A stretch of 64,000 nucleotides of DNA from Tritrichomonas musculus (lineage: Eukaryota > Parabasalia > Tritrichomonadida > Tritrichomonadidae): NCBI GenBank assembly GCA_039105265.1, contig JAPFFF010000020.1, forward strand, positions 1,195,001 through 1,259,000, read 5' to 3'. The position numbers were made by a program, and so were the translations under genes. Below, one piece after another: positions 21,090-32,214 of the stretch; the stretch's first letter is position 1, and every line of letters begins with the position of its first letter. The notes below the pieces were generated by a model, which was not told the DNA's origin, searched no databases, and saw nothing but the letters and a program-made list of their open reading frames with translations.

Positions 21090-21680
21090 AAGATTTGAAG
21101 GACAAGGATTCAAAGTCAATAAAAAAGTGTCAGCAAAATACTTAAAAATTACTGCTGATAAAGGTTGTGTTCATGCAATGTCAGCTTACTTCTCAATGCT
21201 TTTAGGAGATGATGGGATTGAAATGGATTTGAATGAGGCAAAAAGATACATAATCATGGCTTGCAATCAAAAACACATTGATTCATTGGAACTTTATGGA
21301 AATATGTTTTATGAAGGAACTATTTTTGATATTGACAAAAAAGAGTCTGCTTATTACCTTAAAATTGCAATTGATTTATGGAGTATTAATGCAATGCTTT
21401 ATTATGGCATAATGAGATTTAGAGGAGAAGGAATTGAAATGAACAAAGAAGAAGGAATCAAGTATATCAAAAATCAGCAGATTCAGGAAACAAAGATTCA
21501 ATGATTTTTTATACATGCATTTTGATTAATGGAGACGGAATTGAAAAGAATAAAAAAGAAGCAAAACGTTATTTGAAATTAGTTGGAGAAATTGATGAAA
21601 CATATTTAGATATAAATGTTAATACTTTCATTCATTCAAATAAAAAAGATTTATTTTTACCACGAATGATTCAAAATTGA
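21090..21680 (+). pseudogene. Sel1-repeat gene fragment with one frameshift
   Basis: Sel1-like repeats from GFKVNKKVSAKYLKITADKG, through YGNMFYEGTIFDIDKKESAY and YYGIMRFRGEGIEMNKEEGI, then a frameshift in the A-run at about 21,470. Beyond it the second frame reads SADSGNKDSMIFYTCILING and DGIEKNKKEAKRYLKLVG, ending near 21,678. One extra A would restore the frame. The 5' part, which in similar genes is usually a kinase domain or more repeats, is missing. Either a pseudogene or, for the frameshift alone, an assembly error. Confidence 0.65.
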
Positions 21681-22739
21681 TTGAATTTCAAATCATCATA
21701 TATTTTTAATAAAAGATAGAACAATTTTCACTATTGAATTTTGGAATCTTTTCATGCTATTTTTTGTTGATAGCTTTTTTTTTTGTGATATTGTTGCTTT
21801 ATATGGTTTTTGCTGACAGGATATTTGTGTTTTTAGTTTACTGTTTCTGATGTTGGTGGCGAAATGTTTGAAAAAAGAATGATTTAATACAAAGGATTGT
21901 TTTTTTCATTCTAACAAGTAAATGAAAAAGAATTTTTTTTTGTTTATCTGTTCAAAATCTTTCACAAAAGTATCTTATTTCAATTAATTCTGATTAATTT
22001 GAGTTCAAATCATTCATTCCTACAAAAATTTCAAATGAATTCTTAAGATTTGCGTCAGAATCATATCATTTCCCTATTGAACAAACAAAATTACAATAAT
22101 AGTAGTATAAATTATTTCTTTTTATATAATTATGAAATCAATATCTCCATCATCAGCAGAAAAGAAGAAGAAAAAAATAGCTGGAATAAAGAAAATTGAT
22201 ATGAGAAAGATTTCAAGACCTCCTTCATCAAGTGATGATGATGATGACGATGAAGATGATCCTCGAGCAGACATGGCTTCAATGTCAACTACGTTATCTT
22301 CATTTTTTATATTGCCTTTTCGTATCATTATAAAAATATTTTAAAAAATGAATGACTACAATTATTCGTAAGTATTACTTCTAAGAATGAAATACAAAAA
22401 CACATTTTTTTATTACACTAAGTTTATCTCCCAAAATAATTGATGACAATCTTCTAATATTTCTTGAATAAAGGATCAATTCTATTTTGTTGAATTTATA
22501 AATGTTATCAACTTTATTACATGATTTTCTTCTTCACTGAGAATTCATAAAGACACTTGCATCTGAATTTAGAGAAGGGAGGTTAATTTGCCCTTATAAC
22601 TTTTACCAACTTCAAATGCTTTTGAACTATATATATTAATAATATTCACATATATATTTATAGCCCTATAGAAATATGGCTTAATATAGAATTAAATCAA
22701 AAAATATAATGATATTTTATTAATAAATAATCAATATTT
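21681..22739. other. Intergenic stretch with a low-complexity open frame
   Basis: Mostly AT-rich. At 22,132-22,344 (plus) a 70-residue frame reads MKSISPSSAEKKKKKIAGIK then an acidic run (DDDDDDEDD). The opposite strand is open too, a consequence of the GAT repeat, so neither frame is convincing. The 28-base repeat seen near 21,000 recurs at 22,360. Confidence 0.35.
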
Positions 22740-22984
22740 TTATTTCATGATAATATCTAGAATTCCCTTTGGATCTGTAAGTTTGTAAGTGTCATCTAAT
22801 CCTTTCTTATAACGTTCGATCAAGTTCATTAAGCCATAATGATCATTCTTGGCATTGAGGTTTGCGTCGCCTAATTGTTTCCTTAAGCAGAAAGTTTGTC
22901 ATGATCTTCTTTGGCCTTCTTTTGTGTATTTGCGATTAATATCTTAAGACGTTCAATCTCAGCTGAGATTTCAATATTTACTAT
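22740..22984 (-). pseudogene. 3' remnant of a coiled-coil protein gene
   Basis: Read leftward: ISAEIERLKILIANTQKKAK then EDHDKLSA, a frameshift, then LRKQLGDANLNAKNDHYGLM, NLIERYKKGLDDTYKLTDPK and GILDIIMK before TAA (22,740-22,742). Helical, heptad-like spacing. No start is visible and the upstream side ends in unrelated AT-rich DNA. Codon use is less AT-biased than the surroundings, suggesting it was once a conserved gene. Family not recognised. Confidence 0.45.
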
Positions 22985-23055
22985 TATTTTTTATAACAAG
23001 TATTAATATGATAGCTTTGATTCTTGCTGAACATAAAAGCCATAAAAAAAAACTG

Positions 23056-23483
23056 TTTTCAATTGATTCGAATCAACTGAATATACATTCAAAATTATTA
23101 ATTAAAAATAGACATAAATCTTTATTGTTTGGATATTAAGAAATAAATCTCTTTATTAATCCAATCATCAACCCTATTTTATCAATCAAAACTATGGGAC
23201 AGTCAAGCTAACCAGAAATAAATCTCTTTATTAAACAACAACATAAGAAACAAAATTCACAATGAATATCGAATACCATAATTCTTCAACATTAAAAATA
23301 ATAAAATCTTTTACTACTTATAAAAACTTTTTAAAACCAAATCTTATTCCTTTATGTTCAATAAAAAAATGATATTTTCGAAAAATAAGCTTTAGAATAT
23401 AAAATAGTTAAAAGAAAAGTCATTTCTTGATGATTTTGGCATTTTCTGGAAAAGCAAGAAAACCAATTGAAGCTGAAAAAGAA
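23056..23483. repeat. Segmental duplication, copy B (matches 5,494-5,920)
   Basis: 428 bp nearly identical to copy A. Here it is continuous with the BspA-like gene (its last 21 codons plus 3' flank), so this copy is likely the source. Confidence 0.9.
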
Positions 23484-24535
23484 CGTCCAACGGTTATTGT
23501 TCTGAGTTCTGAACACATATAAAAAGCAAAATCTTGAATTGTCAATACAGAAGAAGGAATTATAACTTTCTTAAGTGATAAGCAGCCACTGAAAGCGTGT
23601 TCTTCAATTAATTTTACAGAAGAAGGTATTTCTACTTGAATAAGTGACGAGCATCCGTAGAAAGTCCATTCCTTAATTGATAAGACCGATGGAATTGTGA
23701 TTTGGGCAAGTGAAGAACATTCATTGAAAGCATGCTTTCCTATTGAAGTAACAGAAGAAGGAATAATTATATTTGCAAGAGATGAGCATCCACCAAAAGT
23801 CCATTCTTCAATTAAAGTAACAGAAGAAGGAATAGTTAATTGTTTAATTGATGAGCATTCATTAAAAGCCCATTCTCCAATTGATGTAACAAAAGAAGGA
23901 ATTGTGATATCTTTTAATGATGAACATTCACTAAAGGCATGCTTTCCAATTGATGTAACTGAAGGAGGAATCGTTATTTGTGCAAGTGAGGAACATTCAT
24001 CAAACGTCCTTTCTCCAATTGATGTTATTGAAGAAGGAATTTCCATTTGTGTAAGTGATGAACATTTCCTAAAAGCACAACTTCCAATTGATGTTACTGT
24101 TGAATGAATTGTTATTTGTTTGAGCGATGAACAACCATTGAACGCATGATCTCCAATTGATGTAACAGATGTTGGAATTGTGATTTGTGTAAGTGATGAA
24201 CATCCATCAAAAGCACAGTTACTAATTGATGTTACTGAAGGTGGAATCGTAATTTGTATCAAAGAAGTAAAACTAGTGAATGATATCGTTGTGTTTGGGT
24301 TTATAATATGTTCTGAATTCAAACTAAATCTAAAATAATCAGCATAGTGATATATTTTATGAATTTGTTCATATGGATTTAAATGGTCGAGTAACAAACA
24401 TATTTTTATAAGCTTCTCATTTGATTCTTTCATTTTACAAATTATTTCAGAAATGTTTTTAAAAGCAGGTGTTGAAAATTGAACTTCAAGATGAATTTCA
24501 GAAATTTCATCAGCGAGTTTAGTTAATTCTATCAT
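23420..24535 (-). CDS. BspA-like leucine-rich repeat protein (LRR_5)
   Basis: 371 residues. After a ~95-residue helical N-terminus (MIELTKLADEISEIHLEVQF) come about eleven 23-residue LRR_5 repeats of the form SVTSIGDHAFNGCSSLKQIT and IPS. It ends FPENAKIIKK. No signal peptide or transmembrane helix is visible, so unlike some BspA relatives it is not obviously a surface protein. The ATG at 24,535 lies only 27 bases from the start of the opposite-strand Pmp-like frame at 24,563. The family is large in trichomonads and is thought to act in binding to host cells or matrix; the role here is unknown. Confidence 0.85.
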   Translation of the reverse strand: MIELTKLADEISEIHLEVQFSTPAFKNISEIICKMKESNEKLIKICLLLDHLNPYEQIHKIYHYADYFRFSLNSEHIINPNTTISFTSFTSLIQITIPPSVTSISNCAFDGCSSLTQITIPTSVTSIGDHAFNGCSSLKQITIHSTVTSIGSCAFRKCSSLTQMEIPSSITSIGERTFDECSSLAQITIPPSVTSIGKHAFSECSSLKDITIPSFVTSIGEWAFNECSSIKQLTIPSSVTLIEEWTFGGCSSLANIIIPSSVTSIGKHAFNECSSLAQITIPSVLSIKEWTFYGCSSLIQVEIPSSVKLIEEHAFSGCLSLKKVIIPSSVLTIQDFAFYMCSELRTITVGRSFSASIGFLAFPENAKIIKK

Positions 24536-24562
24536 TTCGATATTAAGAATAATTTTATCTTC

Positions 24563-26641
24563 ATGAATTCTGATAGAATGAGTTTTTGTGGTGGCATAAC
24601 TGATATTGAAAATTCAGAATCTACTTTATATCGTTGCATTTTAGAAAATAATTCAATAAATTTAGTATCAAATAATCCATATTATATTCAAGGAGGTTTA
24701 ATATATTCTGATTCAAGTGAAGAGAATCTAATTAAATGCACATTTAATAATACATCTATTTGTTATAATGATAATATAGGTTCTATTTTTAATGGTGGAA
24801 TGCTATATGCTAAATCAACTGTTTGTACTGTAATAAATTGTGAATTTATATCATTTTTCTTAAATAAAGTTGATAAAAGTCAAAATACAATTAAAGGACT
24901 ACAAGTTTATTTAGATGGATCAAGGGGCATTTTTTAAAATTGTTTTTTTAACATAACTCATGAAAATCTAATTTATAATTTTTTGACAGATAATGTAATT
25001 GGAATTATTTTTTGTTTAATTGATTATTCATATAGAAATTCACCTTATTTTGATTTCAAATGTTGCGTTTTTGATATTACTTTTAATATAAATATTAATT
25101 TGAGCTCTATTATTTATCAAAATGAAACCCATAATTATCAAGAACCTAACATTTTTATTAATAATTATATTAAATTAAATAGCCCTAATCAAATTGATTG
25201 AATTTTTCAAAATAGCATTCGCAGAAATATTTTCCATGATAATTGTATCCTTCCTTATTCGATTTCTTATTTTAAACCAAGCAATTTTGAATTATATGAT
25301 GAAATAGGTGAAAACTTTGTTGGATTTGATGATGTATTTAATCAAAAATGCAAATTTCCAACTTTATTTTTTACATTTTCAGATCCATTTTCAATGTCTG
25401 ATATTTTCCACAAAACTAGTCTGTTCACAAACTCTCATTTTTTTACATATTCTAATTCTTTTTCAGAGTCTCAAAACTTTACAAATAGTAATGATTTTAC
25501 AATATCTAATATTTTCAGTAAGTCTGATATTTTTTCAAATTCAGATAAATTCATCTCAACCAATAAATTTTCAAAATCATTTTATTTCAGTAATTCTAAT
25601 CAATTTTCAAAATCAAATGAATTTATTCAAACAAAAGTGTTTTCAAAATCATTTTATTTCAGTAATTCTAATCAATTTTCAAAATCAAATGAATTTATTC
25701 AAACAAAAGTGTTTTCAAAATCATTTTATTTCAGTAATTCTAATCATTTTTCAATATCAGATGAATTTATTCAAACAAAAGTGTTTTCAAAATCATTTTA
25801 TTTCAGTAATTCTAATCATTTTTCAATATCAGATGAATTTATTCAAACAAAAGTGTTTTCAAAATCATTTTATTTCAGTAATTCTAATCATTTTTCAATA
25901 TCAGATGAATTTATTCAAACAAAAATGTTTTCAAAATCATTTTATTTCAGTAATTCTAATCATTTTTCAATATCAGATGAATTTATTCAAACAAAAGTGT
26001 TTTCAAAATCATTTTATTTCAGTAATTCTAATCATTTTTCAATATCAGATGAATTTATTCAAACAAAAATGTTTTCAAAATCATTTTATTTCAGTAATTC
26101 TAATCAATTTTCAGAATCAAATGAATTTACTCAAACCCAAAAATTTTCACCTTCTTATCATTTCAGTAATTCAGATTATTTTGATTCCATTTTTGTGACA
26201 CACCTTATAGCTCCTTCACAAACTCCTAAAAAACAAAAAGCAACAATTTCAATTATTTATTCTCTTACATATTTATTACAGAAATCAGTCAGTTTTTCAT
26301 TTTCTTATGATTCATCAAATCACAATTATTCATATTACCCATATATTATTGAATATCTTTCACCATCATACAGTGTTAGTAACCAATTATTAATTTTAAA
26401 TCAAAATAAAAAAATCAGTTCAGAAAAATTAATTGGCATTGTTTGTGGTTCAGTTGCAATATTCTTTTTAATAATAAGTTTTGTTATTTTTATTATTAGA
26501 TGGAAAAACGAATATAATATATTTATTAATGAAGAAATCTCATTTTCATCTAGTTCATTTGAAGAAAATAAACAAACAAAATCTTTTGAAACACCAATTA
26601 ATGATAACCAAAATATTGATGATTTAGATAATTGGCTTTAA
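24563..26641 (+). pseudogene. Pmp-like (polymorphic outer membrane protein-like) surface protein, two in-frame stops
   Basis: Three open pieces (24,563-24,937, 24,983-25,201, 25,202-26,641) lie in the same frame, split only by TAA at 24,935-24,937 and TGA at 25,199-25,201. The first parts look like a parallel beta-helix (GGLIYSDSSEENLIKCTFNN, GGMLYAKSTVCTVINCEFIS). The third has a Phe/Ser repeat region (FSKSFYFSNSNHFSISDEFI), a stalk, one transmembrane helix (LIGIVCGSVAIFFLIISFVI) and an acidic cytoplasmic tail. This is the layout of trichomonad Pmp-like surface proteins. A signal peptide is missing, so the 5' end also appears lost. Stop read-through cannot be excluded. Confidence 0.7.
25571..26146. 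repeat. 72-bp tandem repeat, 8 copies
   Basis: Copies start with TCAAAATCATTTTATTTCAG at 25,571, 25,643, 25,715, 25,787, 25,859, 25,931, 26,003 and 26,075. Each encodes 24 residues (SKSFYFSNSN then HFSISDEFIQTKVF). Copies 3-7 are almost identical, which implies recent expansion. The period keeps the reading frame. Confidence 0.95.
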
Positions 26642-26962
26642 TTTTTATGTCTTTTTAATTCTGTTTAAAAAAGGTGTGTGAACTTTTTATACACTTTTTG
26701 ATATCTTGATAATTTATTGTTATATTCTTAATATTTTAAAAATATTGAATATACACGAATATATTGATATAAAAATTTGTTGGGATTAGTTAGAAATTCA
26801 TAGAGAATGCAAAAAAAATTGAAACAACTTTTTATTATCAAAAGCAATTTTATTTATGAATTTATCTGAATTTGAAAAAATATCAGACTTACTGAAAATG
26901 ATTTTTTTTTTTTTTAAGTTATTAAATTATTTGTTAAGTTAAGTAGTTATTTTGTGCTGGAT
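26642..26962. other. Intergenic stretch between convergent genes
   Basis: Lies between the 3' ends of the Pmp-like frame and the kinase gene. AT-rich with a T-run near 26,905. No gene or clear terminator is recognised. Confidence 0.5.
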
Positions 26963-29191
26963 TCAGTATGATGGAATTAATTTTTTGTGTAATTTGACTT
27001 TTTCTTTGACTTCGTAGATTTCTGAGTCACTTAATTCAATCAGGTTGAAGTCTTTTGACTCAATGTACTCGTTGATTTCAGTGAAGCTTGGGCGATCTTT
27101 CGATTCAAAGTTCCAGCATTTATTAATCAGATCACGTGTGATGTCGCTGATTTTCGTTGGAATTGGCGCCTTCTTGCCACGGAGGATTTCACTTATCTTG
27201 ATTTTAGGAAGTTCTCCACCGGTAAGGATGAAGAAAAGAACAACACCAAATGAGTAAACATCAACTTTTTCGTCGTAGATGTCGCTTTCATCAATGATTT
27301 CTGGTGCCATGAATCTCTGTGTTCCGACGCCGCCTGTCATAGACTGGTCCTCTGAGCTCATCAGTTTAGAGATTCCGAAGTCGCTGATTTTGATGTGACC
27401 GTCTTTTCCAATCAAAATGTTTCTTGGTTTCAAATCTCGGTGAATAACTTTTTGTGGGTGGACATATTTCATTCCTTCAACAATTTCGTAAACAAAAATG
27501 ACTGTTTCAACTTTACTGTGTTTTCCTTCTTTAACCCAACCTTCAAGATTCGTTTGACAAAATTCAAGAACAATCGATGGCGGATGCGTTTCGTCACTCA
27601 GAAAGATACCAAATGCTTTCACAATGTTTGGATGATCAAAACGGCAAAGAAGTTCGTACTCTTGCAAAAATTGTTTGAATTCTTCTGGACTGGCGTTCGT
27701 TTTCATCTCTTTCAGTGCATAAATGATTTCCTTAACAACTTTGAAAACTTTCCCGCTGCTACCAAAACTGATCTCTTCAAGACGTTTAAAACTCTCAAGA
27801 GCAGACAAATCAAGAATTTCAATCATTTCACTTCCTGATTTTTCACTTACTGCCTTTCCTTCCTTTTTAAGACGATCAATTTCTTCCTTTTGTTCTGCCA
27901 AAAGTGATTTTTGTTTATCGAGTTCTGTTTTCTGTCTCTTGATTTCTATGTCTTTGGATGAAAGCTGTTTTTCAAGATTTTCAATTTCAGATTTCAATCT
28001 TGAAATTTCTGTTTCTGTAGATTCTGTAGATGTGGAAGTCTCTGCTTTTGATGCTGGAATAGATTTTTTGGTTTCTGTCACTTTTTCTTGTTGAATTCCT
28101 TTGTTTGGATTCATCGGCGGTTCGTAGTTCTTGAAAACCGTCGTTGTTAAACTTCCAGCGATGCAGAAAGAAGCGTCCGTGACTGTCGTTTCAACTGGTT
28201 CATAAATATTTTCTTTGCTTGGACCGCTGCTGAGAAGGAGCTCGCCATTTTCATTAGTTCCACACGCGAGGATTTTCCCTTCTCGCGTTTGGAAAAGAGA
28301 GTGAGAATTGCCGGCGTAGGCTTCACAGATTTTGTACTTACGCAGTGATGGAATCTCTGTGAATTGGATGACTTTGCTTGTGTTTTCACCGAGACCGAGA
28401 CAGCCTTTACTCCATCTATCGCTTTCCCCGCACACGAAGACTCGCCCGTCTTTGCTGACTGCGAAACAGTGATGATAGAAGCCAGAAATCGAATGAATTT
28501 CTGTTCCTTTCAGTTCCGAAACTTCTTCGAATGACGGGGTTATGTAACTTTTTGATTTGAAGACTCGACCGTTTGAACTAAGTGAAACGACAAAACCGTC
28601 ACAACAGGTGACGATGACTGCTTTCTCATTGAATGGAAGAAAAACTCGTTGAGTCTTTATATTTGTTGATTCATGATGTGGCTCGTGGATAAAGATGATG
28701 CTTCCTTCTGCGTCAATTGCGGCACAGAAATAACGTCCGCCAAAAAGTGAAATCGGATTCACTTCACCGATATTCAAAACGGTTGGAAATTCTGTTTTCA
28801 TATTTGAATAAGAGTAAGCAAGCTGGTTTCGACCGTTTTCGCTTGCTGGTGAAATCAGATAAAGTGTGTAAGAATTGCCACACACAGCTGACTTGGCAGA
28901 ACAACGGCAACCGTCGCCATCTCTCAATTCGATTTCTGTAAAATGGCTGAGCTCTTTATGTGGGAGTGTCCAGCTGATTTCGCCATACACGTTTTTACCG
29001 ATTCCATATGCCACACCGTCCGTGGTGACGGCAACGGAATGATAATTTGTTGAGAAAGATAAAATTTGTGAAGCATCCAATTTAAGCGAGATGGCTGGGA
29101 AGATACATCTTTCACCATACTTGTTTTTATTGTTTGATTGTTCACTGATGCGAAAGTCATGATTATTACCACAAATAAAACAAGCTATCAT
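26963..29191 (-). CDS. RCC1-like repeats, coiled coil and serine/threonine kinase
   Basis: 742 residues from the ATG at 29,191. Residues about 1-350 hold RCC1-type blades (VAVTTDGVAYGIGKNVYGE, HCFAVSKDGRVFVCGES, AGNSHSLFQTREGKILACGT). About 400-465 form a coiled coil (ISRLKSEIENLEKQLSSKDI). The kinase domain (about 480-715) has a glycine loop FGSSGKV, Lys in YALKEMK, HRDLKPRN, SDFG and APE, so it should be active. It is tyrosine-kinase-like in style, as common in trichomonads. The RCC1 part probably senses or binds a partner, and the coil mediates oligomers (inference). GC is higher than in the surroundings and no break is seen. RCC1 repeats fused to a kinase are reminiscent of NEK8/9, but the order is reversed here. 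Confidence 0.85.
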   Translation of the reverse strand: MIACFICGNNHDFRISEQSNNKNKYGERCIFPAISLKLDASQILSFSTNYHSVAVTTDGVAYGIGKNVYGEISWTLPHKELSHFTEIELRDGDGCRCSAKSAVCGNSYTLYLISPASENGRNQLAYSYSNMKTEFPTVLNIGEVNPISLFGGRYFCAAIDAEGSIIFIHEPHHESTNIKTQRVFLPFNEKAVIVTCCDGFVVSLSSNGRVFKSKSYITPSFEEVSELKGTEIHSISGFYHHCFAVSKDGRVFVCGESDRWSKGCLGLGENTSKVIQFTEIPSLRKYKICEAYAGNSHSLFQTREGKILACGTNENGELLLSSGPSKENIYEPVETTVTDASFCIAGSLTTTVFKNYEPPMNPNKGIQQEKVTETKKSIPASKAETSTSTESTETEISRLKSEIENLEKQLSSKDIEIKRQKTELDKQKSLLAEQKEEIDRLKKEGKAVSEKSGSEMIEILDLSALESFKRLEEISFGSSGKVFKVVKEIIYALKEMKTNASPEEFKQFLQEYELLCRFDHPNIVKAFGIFLSDETHPPSIVLEFCQTNLEGWVKEGKHSKVETVIFVYEIVEGMKYVHPQKVIHRDLKPRNILIGKDGHIKISDFGISKLMSSEDQSMTGGVGTQRFMAPEIIDESDIYDEKVDVYSFGVVLFFILTGGELPKIKISEILRGKKAPIPTKISDITRDLINKCWNFESKDRPSFTEINEYIESKDFNLIELSDSEIYEVKEKVKLHKKLIPSY

Positions 29192-29369
29192 TTTTATATT
29201 TTATATTTTATTGTTTCAAATTTTGAATGAAATCTTTATTTTTTTAATTGAATTTTGAAGGAATTCAATAAAAAATTCAATAAAAAAATTGAATTCCTAT
29301 TGAAAATAATATGTATCTTCAAAACATAAACAGAAATAGGAGATTATGCATTTCAAAATTGCTGTTCTA

Positions 29370-29505
29370 TCAAACAGATTGTTATTCCATCATCTGTAAA
29401 ATCATTCTTAACATTTGCTTTTAAAGGATTTTTATCATTAGAACATATCAATATTCCATCATTAGTTTCAATATTAAAAGATAGTACCTTTTATGGTTGT
29501 TACAG
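29370..29505 (+). pseudogene. BspA-like LRR fragment
   Basis: About two LRR_5 repeats: IVIPSSVKSFLTFAFKGFLS then LEHINIPSLVSILKDSTFYG and C. Cut at both ends. On the right it passes into a kinase C-terminal piece within TATGGTTGTTACAGACAG, where both families share a few bases (ATGGTT), consistent with joining at microhomology. Confidence 0.55.
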
Positions 29506-31867
29506 ACAGAATTCCATATTCAGAATTAATAGATAGTGAAATAACTGATTTTGAATTTGCACGTAAAATAATTGATGAAGACTATCGTCCAACCTTTGAA
29601 ATTGATGTTAAAATATCAATTAGAAAATTGATTGAACAGTGCTGGTCAAAAGAGCCTAATGAAAGACCAACTTTTGAAGAAATTTTTAATAAGCTTGCAT
29701 TCAACGATGGAAATTATATAATTGATTTTTATGAAGGAAAAGAAACTGAAGATGAGTACGATATTAATAAATATTATCTTGATGAAGTTGATGCAGATAA
29801 AGTTCTCGATTATGTTGAAGATATGAGTCAAATGATAAACGATCTTAAAAATGAAAACGAAATTCAAAAAAAGCAAATCAAAGAACTTAAAAAAACTAAT
29901 GAAAAACAATCCATAGAATTTAAAAATTTGAATAATTATTCAAATTCTATGGATTGTTTAAACAAAAGAATTGATGAACTTGAAAAAGCAAATGAGATGC
30001 AAAATAACCTAATTACAAAATTGACAATAGAAAAAGATTTACAACAAAAACAAATTTCTAATCTTCAAAAAACAATAACAGTTTCTGGATTTAATGCACT
30101 TCCAGTTGTATCTCAAATTGATTTATTATCAAAAATAAAAGAAAATAATGTTTAAAGCAATTTAAATGATTACTTAGATGATGTTTTAAATATTCTTAAA
30201 TTATTACAAAATGAATTAAAAGATGATCAAGGTCATTATTTAGAAATACAAGCACGAAATAACAATGAAATTCTCATTCAACAAGAAGAACTTGATGGTC
30301 TACGTTTATTAAAGAATGCAACAAAACATTTTCATAAAAACAACATTTTTAAATCAAAAAGATTTAACGAACTAATCAAATCATTTAAAAATATTGATAT
30401 TGATATACAATATCCTACTGATTCATTTGATCAAATTTATTCAAATGTTTTAAAATTTAAAGAAACGACTACAAATAAGAATATTGAAATTGGAATTTTT
30501 ATTACAGGTGCTAAAGAAACAGATGATAAATTTTCATCCAATAAAATAATTAAATACATAATCATTAATACAATGATGATAAATGACATATTTGATAAGC
30601 ATGGATCATTTCAAGGATGTTCATCGTTAAAACAAATCACAATTCTATCTTCTGTAATGAAAATTGGAGATTATGCTTTTTATGAATGTTCATCATTAAC
30701 ACAAATTACAATTCCTTCTTCTGTAACAGAAATTGGATCTTATGCTTTTGCTGAATGTTCATCATTGGCTCAAATCACAATTCCTTTTTCTGTAACAGAA
30801 ATTGGATCTTTTGCTTTTGCTGGTTGTTCATTATTAACACAAATTGTAATTCCATCCTCTGTAACAGAAATCGGATCTTCGGCTTTTTCTGGTTGTTCAT
30901 CATTGAAGCATATTGCAATTCCATCTTCTGTAACAAAAATTGAATCATCTACTTTCTCTAATTGTTCATCATTGAAACAAGTAGAAATTCCATCATCTGT
31001 AACAGAAATCAGAAATTGGGCTTTCGATGGATGTTCTTCATTGACACAAACCGAGATACCATCTTCTGTAACAAAAATTAGATATAATGCTTTTAGATGC
31101 ACATCATTGAGACAAATCATAATTCCTTTTTCTGTAACTTCAATTGGAGATTTTGCCTTCATAGGATGTTCGTCATTGACAGAAATTACAATTCCTTCTT
31201 CTATACCTTTTATTAGATCAATTATTTTCTATAAATGTGATAAATTGAGCAAAATCATAATTAAAAATCTCTCTGGTCAGAAATCTCTGTATCAATTTTT
31301 TGAAAATAAATTTCTCTTTTATAAAACAAATTCAGAAAATGAAGATTACGACACTCTTCTTTGGGTTAAACCAACCATTTGTGTAGTAACCATACCATCA
31401 TTCATTAATATTATTGGGGAATACGCTTTTTATGGTAATTCAACATTGGCACAAATCATAATTCTTCATTAACAGAAATTGGAGATTATGCTTTTTCTGG
31501 TTGTTCATCATTGATTCAAATAGCAATTCCTTCATCTGTAACTTCAATTGGAGATTACATTTTTACTGACTGTTCATCATTAGCTCAAATCGTGATTCCA
31601 TCTTCTGTGACAGAAATCGAAGAAGGTGCTTTCTCTAGATGTTCATCATTGAAGGAAATCACAATTCCATCTTCTGTGACAAAAATCGGAAATTATGTTT
31701 TCAATGAATGTTCATCATTACTACAAATTGCAATTCCATCTTCTGTAACAGAAATTGGACATTATTTTTTCTCCGAGTGTTCATCGCTAAAGCAAATCAC
31801 AATTCCATCTTTTTTGATCAAAAATATTTTTGGAATTGATTCGAAAATTAAAATAATAGAAATATAG
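29493..31867 (+). pseudogene. Kinase C-lobe, coiled coil and BspA-like LRR fusion, disrupted
   Basis: The frame opens with the last part of a kinase (LIEQCWSKEPNERPTFEEIF), continues with a long coiled coil (about residues 105-200) and meets a TAA at 30,153-30,155. It then goes on in the same frame through LLQNELKDDQGHYLEIQARN into about ten LRR_5 repeats (from GCSSLKQITI near 30,615) to a stop at 31,470-31,472. A frameshift near 31,465 leads to five more repeats (31,511-31,867). Kinase plus LRR_5 fusions occur in this lineage (from memory). The ATP-binding and catalytic parts are missing, so the gene is dead at its 5' end too. Confidence 0.7.
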
Positions 31868-32214
31868 ATATTGATGGATATCTATCACTAATTTTTCAAC
31901 TGAATTTTTTCAAACCAATGAACAAATGAATTATTTCAACCAACTTGACACTTATCTTCAAATTTTAACAAAATTATTGATATAGATAAATTTGCTTAAT
32001 ACAAATTGGTGTTAATTTTATTAAATTAATTATTTATTATTAATGTTAATATTAAATGTTTTAATTAAAATTTTATTATATTTTTTGTTTAATTTATTTT
32101 TTTTTTTTTATGAAGATAAATGTATTTTTTTGTATAATTATATTTTTTTGGAAAGTATTCAAATTATTGAAAAAATTGAAAGAAAAAAATTTGAATCTTC
32201 AAGTTTGTTCTCGA
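31868..32214. other. Upstream region of the kinase-Sel1-GTPase gene
   Basis: AT-rich. The frame of the next gene is open from an ATG at 32,110, but the residues it adds (hydrophobic, Phe/Ile-rich) look like translated T-runs. No distinct promoter element was recognised. Confidence 0.4.

Noticed and set aside
22122-22344. Overlapping frames on both strands with poly-Asp or poly-Ser
   Set aside because: Both follow from a GAT/ATC repeat; no support for either as a gene, so only noted within the gap.
23697-24107. Plus-strand open frame of 136 residues inside the BspA-like gene
   Set aside because: Antisense shadow of the 69-bp LRR repeats; the same type of shadow occurs at 30,770-31,162.
25571-26146. 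CRISPR-like regular repeats
   Set aside because: 72-bp units without unique spacers, in a eukaryotic coding frame.
25308-26198. 296-residue plus-strand frame overlapping the Pmp-like gene
   Set aside because: A repeat-driven shadow in another frame; the Ser/Phe frame continues to a transmembrane helix and tail and is the real one.
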